Assembly (NCBI GenBank): GCA_016844515.1
Contig: JAERMP010000076.1
Coordinates: 1 to 11,181, forward strand
DNA from: Thermoleophilia bacterium
GTDB lineage: Bacteria; Actinomycetota; Thermoleophilia; Gaiellales; Gaiellaceae
Direction of reading: 5' to 3'
Length of the DNA: 11,181 nt
The position numbers and the translations under genes are program-made. Shown here piece after piece: positions 5,794-11,181 of the stretch (the stretch's first letter is position 1; every line of letters starts with the position of its first letter). Below the pieces are notes generated by a model. That model was given only the letters and a program-made list of their open reading frames with translations. It did no database searches and was not told the DNA's origin.

Positions 5794-6534
5794 GTGAGTC
5801 CCGACCTGGCTCTCGCGCTCCGGCTCGCAGACGCAGCGGACGCAATCTCGCTGCCCTATTTTCGGTCAGGCCTCCCGATCGAGACGAAGCCGGACCTCAC
5901 GCCCGTCACCGAAGCCGATCGCGCCGTGGAGACCGAGCTGCGCCGGTTGCTAGAAGCCGAGCGCCCGGCCGACGCAGTCCTTGGCGAGGAGCAGGGAGTG
6001 ACTAGCGCCGGCGGCGACCGGCGCTGGATCCTGGATCCGATCGACGGAACTCGAAGCTACGCGCGCGGGATCCCCACGTGGGCGACGCTCGTGGCGCTCG
6101 AGGAACCCGACGACATGCGCCTCGGCGTAGTATCGGCTCCGGCTCTCGGCCGGCGCTGGTGGGCCGAGCGCGGAGCAGGCGCGTTCGCGAACGGCGAGCG
6201 GATGAGTGTCTCGACCGTCGCCCGAGTCGAGGATGCGGTGCTCTGCCTTCCGCTCGACGCCAGGCTCAGCGAGATCGCGACGCGCGCCTGGCACGCACGC
6301 GGGCTCGGCGATTTCTGGGGGCACATGCTCGTAGCCGAAGGCGCCGTCGACGGTACCGTTGACGGCGCCTTTGGGTTGAGCGAGTGGGACCTCGCCGCAG
6401 TGCAGGTGATCGTCGAAGAGGCCGGAGGTCGCTTTTCCGACTTCTCGGGCGCGCGCCGCATCGACAGCGGCACGGCAGTCACGTCCAACGGGCTCCTCCA
6501 TGACGAGCTTCTGGTCGCACTCGCGACTCCGTAG
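5794..6534 (+). CDS. hisN: Inositol-monophosphatase-family phosphatase, probably histidinol-phosphatase HisN
   Basis: Mg-dependent cytosolic phosphatase of the IMPase fold, 246 residues, the usual family length. Metal-site motifs are GEEQG (64-68), WILDPIDGTRSYARGIPTWATL (78-99; Asp81, Asp84) and SEWDLAAVQVIVEEAGG (196-212; Asp199). DPIDGT followed by a basic residue, an aromatic residue and RG-P-WATL resembles actinobacterial HisN, which dephosphorylates L-histidinol phosphate, more than SuhB or CysQ; assignment within the superfamily remains uncertain. GTG 5794 is chosen because the family's N-terminal helix starts here and a TANNNT box sits 6 bases upstream. No other his gene is nearby, which is normal for hisN. 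Residues 182-194 (EGAVDGTVDGAFG) replace a segment that reads about like EGAVDIATEPE in HisN proteins I recall; the DNA there is a near-perfect 34-nt palindrome (6338-6371). Confidence 0.7.
   Translation: MSPDLALALRLADAADAISLPYFRSGLPIETKPDLTPVTEADRAVETELRRLLEAERPADAVLGEEQGVTSAGGDRRWILDPIDGTRSYARGIPTWATLVALEEPDDMRLGVVSAPALGRRWWAERGAGAFANGERMSVSTVARVEDAVLCLPLDARLSEIATRAWHARGLGDFWGHMLVAEGAVDGTVDGAFGLSEWDLAAVQVIVEEAGGRFSDFSGARRIDSGTAVTSNGLLHDELLVALATP
6338..6371. repeat. 34-nt near-perfect palindrome inside hisN
   Basis: The two 17-nt arms, centred on GGTACC, are complementary at 16 of 17 positions. The single exception (6349 with 6360) is a G-U wobble in the mRNA. It encodes residues in the EGAVDGTVDGAF segment and also contains an imperfect 12-bp direct duplication (gtcgacggtacc / gttgacggcgcc). 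Confidence 0.8.
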
Positions 6535-6611
6535 AACCCCGCATCGACACTGGTAACAGCTGCGGAGGCCGCCGCCCGGGGCTGTGACTACGGTGCGCGA
6601 AGTCAATCTCC

Positions 6612-6618
6612 GGGAGGG
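6612..6618 (+). promoter_or_regulatory. Ribosome binding site of the nirK-like gene
   Basis: GGGAGGG lies 5 bases before the GTG at 6624 and fixes that start. It is the clearest Shine-Dalgarno in the window. Confidence 0.65.
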
Positions 6619-6623
6619 TTTAC

Positions 6624-7784
6624 GTGGCCAGCTACCAGGCTTCTCCGCAGCACCGATCGACCACAACGGACCGGGAACCGAGCTCCGGCGTCGCCGTTAA
6701 GATCCTTGCGCTCTTCCTCGGGATCGCAGTCGGAGTCCTCGCGATCACCGCCGTCGTTCTCGTGCAGACGGCCGACGACGCGCGCGACGAGGCGAAGGCC
6801 GCCGCCGGAACAACCGGCCAGATGGACCACTCTTCGTCGGGGACCGGCGCAGTCAGCCTCCCGCTGGAGAGCTTCGCCGGCAGGACCGGGGAGAACGCCG
6901 AGGAGCTGGCAATGGCGCACGCCGCGACCAACGCAGTACTGCCGGCGGTGCCCGCAGGCGACCTCGTGAAAGTGCAGATGACCCTCAAGGACATGGTCGT
7001 CGAGATCGCACCCGGCGTGAAGTACAACACCTGGGCGTTCGACGGGCACGGGGCTCCCGGCCCCGTCGTGCACGTGCGCGAGGGGCAGATGGTCGAGATG
7101 ACATTGACGAACGGCGGCGCGATCCCGCACTCGATCGACTTCCACGCCGCCCGCATCGCCCCGAACGTCGCCTTCCGCGACGTTGCACCAGGGGAGTCGT
7201 TCACCTTCCGGTTCCGGGCGAACGATCCGGGCGTCTACATGTACCACTGCGGGACGAAGCCCGTTCTCGCGCACATCGCAAACGGGATGTACGGCGCGAT
7301 CGTCGTCGACCCGGCGACGCCGCTCCCGAAGGCCGACCGCGAGTACGTGCTGGTCGCAAGCGAGTGGTACTTGAACGGCGACGGGGTCTCCGAGCCGGCG
7401 TCACTCAGCCTGGAGAAGGCGCGCGCGATGCAGCCCGACTGGACGACGTTCAACGGCTACGCAAACCAGTACGTCACCCACCCCCTCGTCGCGGACCCCG
7501 GCGACACGGTTCGCTTCTACGTCGTCGCCGCCGGGCCGACGCTCGACACCAACTTCCATGTCGTCGGAACGATCTTCGACCGCGCCTGGGTCAATGGCGA
7601 CATGACCCAGTATCAGCAGGGTGTTCAGACCGTGCTCGTTCCCGCTGGCGGCGGCGCGGTCTTCGACGTAAAGATCGACGACCCGGGCACGTATCCCGTG
7701 GTCAGCCATGCCTTCGCCCACGTCGACCTCGGTCAGGTCGGGTTGCTCAAGGTCGGCAACCCAAAGGCGGGCTCGACCCACTGA
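6624..7784 (+). CDS. nirK: Copper-containing nitrite reductase-like two-cupredoxin protein (NirK/AniA type), membrane anchored
   Basis: 386 residues. A short polar N-terminus, one membrane helix (about 24-48) and a linker with MDHSSS precede two cupredoxin domains (about 115-230 and 275-378), which should face outside. Family copper ligands can all be placed. Type 1: His169 (PHSIDFH), Cys209 (YHCG), His217 and Met222 (HIANGM). Type 2: His174, His208 and His362 (VVSHAF). Catalytic Asp172 (IDFH) and His312 (NFHVVG) are also present. The sequence around HIANGMYGAIVVDP, LPKADREY, FHVVGTIFD and VQTVLVPAGG closely follows class II NirK such as Neisseria AniA, rather than two-domain laccases. Known family reaction: nitrite to NO. 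Whether this actinobacterial member does so is inference. The GTG start has a strong GGGAGGG. It lies 89 bases after hisN, in its own likely unit, and ends at a bidirectional hairpin. No denitrification partners or FNR-like box are visible. Confidence 0.85.
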   Translation: MASYQASPQHRSTTTDREPSSGVAVKILALFLGIAVGVLAITAVVLVQTADDARDEAKAAAGTTGQMDHSSSGTGAVSLPLESFAGRTGENAEELAMAHAATNAVLPAVPAGDLVKVQMTLKDMVVEIAPGVKYNTWAFDGHGAPGPVVHVREGQMVEMTLTNGGAIPHSIDFHAARIAPNVAFRDVAPGESFTFRFRANDPGVYMYHCGTKPVLAHIANGMYGAIVVDPATPLPKADREYVLVASEWYLNGDGVSEPASLSLEKARAMQPDWTTFNGYANQYVTHPLVADPGDTVRFYVVAAGPTLDTNFHVVGTIFDRAWVNGDMTQYQQGVQTVLVPAGGGAVFDVKIDDPGTYPVVSHAFAHVDLGQVGLLKVGNPKAGSTH

Positions 7785-7792
7785 GACGAGGT

Positions 7793-7820
7793 GCGCCGCC
7801 GGCTTACGGGTCGGCGGCGC
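7793..7820. terminator. Bidirectional hairpin terminator between nirK and tal
   Basis: gcgccgccg (7793-7801) pairs perfectly with cggcggcgc (7812-7820), and the stem can extend by a G-T and a C-G pair around the loop ttacgg. It lies in the 41-bp gap between two convergent genes, where both need an end. There is no T-run on either strand, so it may act as a hairpin-only terminator. Confidence 0.7.
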
Positions 7821-7825
7821 GGTCT

Positions 7826-8923
7826 CTAGGCGACGAGAGCCGAGCGCTTCGCGTCGATGCCCGCGAGGAGTGCGTTGAACGAGTCGGCGAACTTCTGGAC
7901 ACCCTCGGCCTCGAGGGTGTCCACGACGCTCTGGTAGTCGACCCCGGCCTCCGCGAGATCGGCGAGGAGCGCTCCGGCTTCGTCGAGGTCCTCGGTGAGC
8001 GTATCGGCGCTGATCCCGTGGTCCTGGAAAGCCGTAATCGTTTCGAACGGCATCGTGTTCACGGTCGACTGCCCGATCAGCTCCTCGACGTAGAGGACGT
8101 CACGGTACGCCGGGTTCTTCGTCGACGTGGACGCCCAGAGGCAGCGCTGGGGCGTAGCTCCAGCGGTGGCGAGCGCATTCCAGCGCTCGCCCGAGAAGAG
8201 CTCGAGGTAGCGCTGGTAGGCGAGCTTCGCGTTCGCGATGGCGAGCTTCCCTGCGAGATCCTCGCGGCCGAGCTCTGCGAGTCGGCGGTCGCACTCCGTA
8301 TCCACGCGGGACACGAAGAAGCTCGCGACCGACGCGACACGTGTCGGATCGCCGCCCGCAGCGACGAGTCGCTCTACTCCACGGACGTACGCCTCGGCAA
8401 CTGCGGCGTGCCGCTCGAGCGAGAAGATCAGCGTCACGTTGATCGCGCGACCGGCTGCGATTGAGTCCTCGATCGCCCCGAGGCCGGGCACGGTCGCCGG
8501 GATCTTGACGAAGAGATTGGGGCGGTCGACAAGCTCTGAGAGGCGCGCCGCCTCGTCGTAGGTCCCCTCTCTGTCGTACGCGAGGCCCGGGTCGACCTCG
8601 AGTGAGACGTAGCCGTCGAGACGCTGAGTGCGATCCCAGACCGGACGCAGGAGATCGCACGCCCGCCGCACGTCCTCGACCGCCAGTGCGATGAACGCTT
8701 CCTTCGGATCGGCATCTCCCGCCAGCTCCTCGCGAAGCTGATCGTCGTACCAAGCTCCAGTGGAGAGCGCCTTCTCGAAGATCGTCGGATTCGAAGTCAC
8801 GCCAACGACTGCGTCCTCGTCGATCAGCCGAGAGAGCTCACCCGTCTCGAGCATCTCGCGCGAGAGCGAGTCGACCCAGACGCTGACGCCGTGAGTCGAG
8901 AGCTCGTGCAGTCGAGAGGTCAT
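7826..8923 (-). CDS. tal: Transaldolase
   Basis: Cytosolic enzyme of the non-oxidative pentose phosphate pathway; it moves a three-carbon dihydroxyacetone unit between sedoheptulose 7-phosphate and glyceraldehyde 3-phosphate through a Schiff base. 365 residues, matching the longer actinobacterial type (about 360-370). Landmarks are GVTSNPTIFEKAL (41-53), VSLEVDP (106-112), the catalytic Lys140 in LFVKIPAT, INVTLIFSLERH after it, and WASTSTKNPAYRDVLYVEELIG, typical of this group. The ATG at 8923 is chosen because MTSRLHELSTHGVSVWVDSLSR is the normal N-terminus and a TAACGT box lies 6 bases upstream. It is divergent from tkt, whereas in many actinobacteria tkt and tal run in the same direction. 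It converges on nirK. Confidence 0.96.
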   Translation of the reverse strand: MTSRLHELSTHGVSVWVDSLSREMLETGELSRLIDEDAVVGVTSNPTIFEKALSTGAWYDDQLREELAGDADPKEAFIALAVEDVRRACDLLRPVWDRTQRLDGYVSLEVDPGLAYDREGTYDEAARLSELVDRPNLFVKIPATVPGLGAIEDSIAAGRAINVTLIFSLERHAAVAEAYVRGVERLVAAGGDPTRVASVASFFVSRVDTECDRRLAELGREDLAGKLAIANAKLAYQRYLELFSGERWNALATAGATPQRCLWASTSTKNPAYRDVLYVEELIGQSTVNTMPFETITAFQDHGISADTLTEDLDEAGALLADLAEAGVDYQSVVDTLEAEGVQKFADSFNALLAGIDAKRSALVA

Positions 8924-8929
8924 GTGCCA

Positions 8930-8935
8930 ACGTTA
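8930..8935 (-). promoter_or_regulatory. Probable -10 box for leaderless tal
   Basis: On the minus strand this reads TAACGT (TANNNT), 6 bases before the ATG of tal. No Shine-Dalgarno is visible. It occupies the approximate -35 position of the oppositely directed tkt promoter. Confidence 0.4.
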
Positions 8936-8953
8936 CCGCGCGGAGCACGGCCG

Positions 8954-8959
8954 TAGAAT
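8954..8959 (+). promoter_or_regulatory. Probable -10 box for leaderless tkt
   Basis: TAGAAT, close to the TATAAT consensus, ends 7 bases before GTG 8967. That spacing puts the expected transcription start on the start codon. It argues for GTG 8967 over ATG 8958, which overlaps the box, and over ATG 8922, which overlaps the tal start. Confidence 0.5.
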
Positions 8960-8966
8960 GGCCCGC

Positions 8967-10823
8967 GTGACGACGGCCGAGAGAAGGAGAGAGCTGGGGC
9001 AGCAATTCCGGGTCGACTCGGTCCGCATGAGCTCGGCGGCCAAATCCGGGCATCCGACCTCTGCGATGTCCGCCGCCGACCTCCTCGCCGTGCTCGTCGA
9101 CGGGTATCTGCGCTACGACTTCACGGAGCCGAAGAGCCCGGCGAACGACCGTCTGGTGTTCTCGAAGGGGCACGCCTCGACGCTCGTGTACGCGATCTAT
9201 CGCGCAGCCGGAGTCATCTCCGACGAGGAGATCCTCGACTACCGCAAGCTCGGCAGCCCGCTCGAAGGACACCCGACTCCCGTCCTCCCCTGGGTCGACG
9301 TCGCCACCGGCTCGCTCGGCCAGGGCCTGCCCATCGGCGTGGGGATGGCGCTCGCGGCCAAGCACCTCGAGCAGATCGGGAGCCGTGTCTGGGTGCTCTG
9401 CGGCGACAGCGAGATGGCGGAGGGATCGATGTGGGAGGCGTTCGAGCACGCTGCCCACTTCGAGCTCGACAACCTCACTGCCATCATCGACGTGAACCGG
9501 CTCGGCCAGCGGGGCGAGACGATGGTGGGATGGAACGTCGCCGTCTACGCGGAACGCGCTCAGGCTTTCGGATGGCACTCCGTGATCGTCGACGGCCACG
9601 ATGTCGAGGCCATCGACAGCGCGTTCGCCGAGGCGGTGGCGACCGCCGAAAAGCCCACCGTGATCGTCGCTCGCACGCTGAAGGGTCAGGGAGTCGCCGC
9701 AGTCGCGGACCAAAACGGTTTCCATGGCAAGCCTTTCGACGACCCGGATGCGGCCATCGCCGAGCTCGGCGGACTCCGCGATATCCGGGTCGACGTCGCC
9801 AAGCCGGATGGACGTCCGCACCGCACGGCGACGCCCTCGACGCTCGAGCTGCCCCGCTACGACCTCGGCGCAGAGGTTGCTACGCGCAAGGCATACGGTG
9901 ATGCGCTCAAGGCGCTCGGCGATGCGCGACCCGACGTCGTCGTCCTCGACGGCGAGGTCTCCAACTCGACGTTCTCCGAGCTCTTCGCCAAGGCACATCC
10001 CGAGCGGTACTTCGAGATGTACATCGCCGAGCAGCAGCTGGTCGCGGCGGCGGTCGGGCTCCAGGCCGTCGGCTGGCGGCCGTTCGTCTCCACGTTCGCC
10101 GCCTTTCTCTCCCGGGCCTACGACTTCGTTCGGATGGCCGCGGTGAGCCGGGCCACTCTCTCGCTCTGCGGCTCTCACGCAGGAGTCTCGATCGGTGAGG
10201 ACGGTCCCTCGCAGATGGGGCTCGAGGACATTGCCGCGTTCCGCGCGATCCACGGGAGCACCGTCCTGCACCCGTGCGACGCGAACCAGACCGCGCACCT
10301 TGTCGCCGCCATGGCCGAAACGGACGGGATCTCGTACCTGCGCACCTTGCGCCCGGCCACGCCTGTCCTCTATGGACCTGACGAAGAGTTCGAGATAGGC
10401 GGCAGCCGCGTCCTTCGATCGTCGGACGACGACGAGGTCGCGCTGATCGGCGCGGGGATCACGGTGCACGAGGCGCTCAAGGCGGCCGACCTGCTCGCGG
10501 AGGAAGGCATCGCCGCGCGCGTCATCGACCTCTACTCGATCAAGCCCCTCGATTCGGAGACACTCCTCGCCGCGGTCGAGGCAACAGGGGGCCGCCTCGT
10601 CACCGTCGAAGACCACTGGCCGGAGGGTGGCCTGGGCGACGCAGTCCTCGCCGCGCTCGCAGACACGGAGGAGCCTCCGCGGGTCGTCAAGCTTGCCGTG
10701 CAGGGGATGCCGCGCTCGGGCAAGCCCAAGGAGCTGCTCGCCGCCGCCGGCATCGACGCCGAGCACATCGCCGCGGCCGCCCGCCGACTCGTCGGCGTGC
10801 CCTCCGCGCGCATGTCCGGCTAG
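8967..10823 (+). CDS. tkt: Transketolase
   Basis: Thiamine-diphosphate enzyme of the pentose phosphate pathway, transferring two-carbon ketol units; cytosolic dimer. 618 residues from GTG 8967 (621 from ATG 8958). Cofactor and active-site landmarks are SGHPTSA (His29), KGHAST (His69), GHP (His102), GSLGQGLPIG (116-124), the metal motif GDSEMAEGSMWEAFEHAAHFELDNLTAIIDVN (146-177), the catalytic Glu355 in EMYIAEQQ, and LCGSHAGVSIGEDGPSQM (400-417), with RTLRP later. STFAAFLSRAYDFVRMAAVS and the GVSIGEDGPSQM context follow the animal-type (human TKT, about 620 residues) branch rather than E. coli TktA (about 660). The motif reads GDSE where many members have GDGE. It is divergently coupled to tal. 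The stop is only 9 bases from the stop of the convergent collagen-like gene, with no terminator between them. Confidence 0.95.
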   Translation: MTTAERRRELGQQFRVDSVRMSSAAKSGHPTSAMSAADLLAVLVDGYLRYDFTEPKSPANDRLVFSKGHASTLVYAIYRAAGVISDEEILDYRKLGSPLEGHPTPVLPWVDVATGSLGQGLPIGVGMALAAKHLEQIGSRVWVLCGDSEMAEGSMWEAFEHAAHFELDNLTAIIDVNRLGQRGETMVGWNVAVYAERAQAFGWHSVIVDGHDVEAIDSAFAEAVATAEKPTVIVARTLKGQGVAAVADQNGFHGKPFDDPDAAIAELGGLRDIRVDVAKPDGRPHRTATPSTLELPRYDLGAEVATRKAYGDALKALGDARPDVVVLDGEVSNSTFSELFAKAHPERYFEMYIAEQQLVAAAVGLQAVGWRPFVSTFAAFLSRAYDFVRMAAVSRATLSLCGSHAGVSIGEDGPSQMGLEDIAAFRAIHGSTVLHPCDANQTAHLVAAMAETDGISYLRTLRPATPVLYGPDEEFEIGGSRVLRSSDDDEVALIGAGITVHEALKAADLLAEEGIAARVIDLYSIKPLDSETLLAAVEATGGRLVTVEDHWPEGGLGDAVLAALADTEEPPRVVKLAVQGMPRSGKPKELLAAAGIDAEHIAAAARRLVGVPSARMSG

Positions 10824-10832
10824 ACGCGTCGC

Positions 10833-11181
10833 CTACAGCGAGCAGAGCGCGTACGCGGTGACCGTCATCGTCTGCCCGCCACCCAGGGCAGCGAGCGAGA
10901 CGACGCCGACCGCCGTCCACATGCCGACGGCGGTCGGGTAGGAGGCGACGAGCTGCGCACGTTCCTTTTGCGTAGCGGTCGTCGTCACGAGCGCGCCGCC
11001 GCCGAGAAGCACCTTCCCGACCGGGCATGAGGCGGTAGCCGTAACCGTCGTGTTGCGGGGCGCGTTGGCAGCCGATGTCACGGGAGTGCCGACAACGAGC
11101 TGCGAACCTGACGGTCCTGCCGGTCCCTGCGGGCCGACCGAGCCTTGCGGGCCGATCGCACCCTGCGGGCCGGGGTCACCT
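10833..11181 (-). CDS. Collagen-like repeat protein, C-terminal part (5' end outside window)
   Basis: The minus-strand frame is open from the right edge (first full codon at 11180) to the TAG at 10833-10835. The visible product starts with nine uninterrupted Gly-X-Y triplets (GDP GPQ GAI GPQ GSV GPQ GPA GPS GSQ), the pattern of a bacterial collagen-like triple helix. A globular C-terminal domain of about 85 residues follows. It contains SCPVGKVLLGGGALV near its start and ends AYALCSL, so two Cys could form a disulfide closing the domain. A GTG at 11081 is not the start; the frame is clearly coding upstream of it. Collagen-like proteins of this kind are usually exported or spore/surface proteins; the N-terminal signal would lie outside the window. 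Function unknown. Confidence 0.85.
   Translation of the reverse strand, partial: GDPGPQGAIGPQGSVGPQGPAGPSGSQLVVGTPVTSAANAPRNTTVTATASCPVGKVLLGGGALVTTTATQKERAQLVASYPTAVGMWTAVGVVSLAALGGGQTMTVTAYALCSL

Noticed and set aside
6537..6581. ccccg / cggggc possible stem between hisN and nirK
   Set aside because: Only 5 bp with a loop of about 35 bases; too weak to call a terminator.
8838..10766. 642-residue minus-strand ORF antisense to tkt
   Set aside because: Antisense frame of a highly conserved transketolase gene; long open antisense frames are common at this GC content, and it shows no recognisable domain.
1..11181. CRISPR array, tRNA, rRNA, riboswitch or insertion-sequence transposase
   Set aside because: No regularly spaced repeats, no clover-leaf sequence, no known leader motif and no transposase frame were found on reading both strands.

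Overview
The window is a GC-rich, densely coded bacterial chromosome segment with about ten protein genes. Its gene set and gene order point to a high-GC actinobacterium. Features behind that view are the actinobacterial-style linkage of ctaB with tkt and tal, a HisN-type phosphatase, probable leaderless starts behind TANNNT boxes, and a heme-copper oxidase operon. A deep-branching class such as Thermoleophilia is my guess from overall resemblance, not something I could test.

Layout, left to right. Positions 1-3636 (+) look like one operon: the 3' part of cytochrome c oxidase subunit I (ctaD), heme O synthase (ctaB, with an unusual N-terminal membrane extension), a 32-residue single-helix ORF, and an amidase-signature hydrolase. 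These genes overlap or nearly touch. Positions 3637-3950 hold no gene but are full of structure: two copies of a TTGTAAC-containing direct repeat, a hairpin between them, and one copy of a 78-bp structured repeat. At 3951-5660 (+) is a secreted protein of unknown role with fibronectin-III-like segments. A second 78-bp repeat copy in inverted orientation follows 9 bases after its stop, so the gene is bracketed by inverted repeats.

Positions 5794-6534 (+) encode an inositol-monophosphatase-family enzyme, probably histidinol-phosphatase HisN, with a 34-nt near-perfect palindrome inside its coding sequence. Positions 6624-7784 (+) encode a membrane-anchored NirK/AniA-type copper protein in which every type 1 and type 2 copper ligand can be found. 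A strong hairpin (7793-7820) separates it from the convergent transaldolase gene (7826-8923, -). Tal is divergent from transketolase (8967-10823, +), and the 43-bp gap between them seems to hold two overlapping leaderless promoters. The window ends inside a collagen-like surface protein gene on the minus strand.

Functionally there are two coherent blocks. One is aerobic or copper-linked respiration (ctaD, ctaB, small ORF, NirK-like protein). The other is the non-oxidative pentose phosphate pathway (tal, tkt). The most unusual material is the repeat-bracketed secreted gene and its upstream island (3640-5750), the palindrome in hisN, and the CtaB extension.
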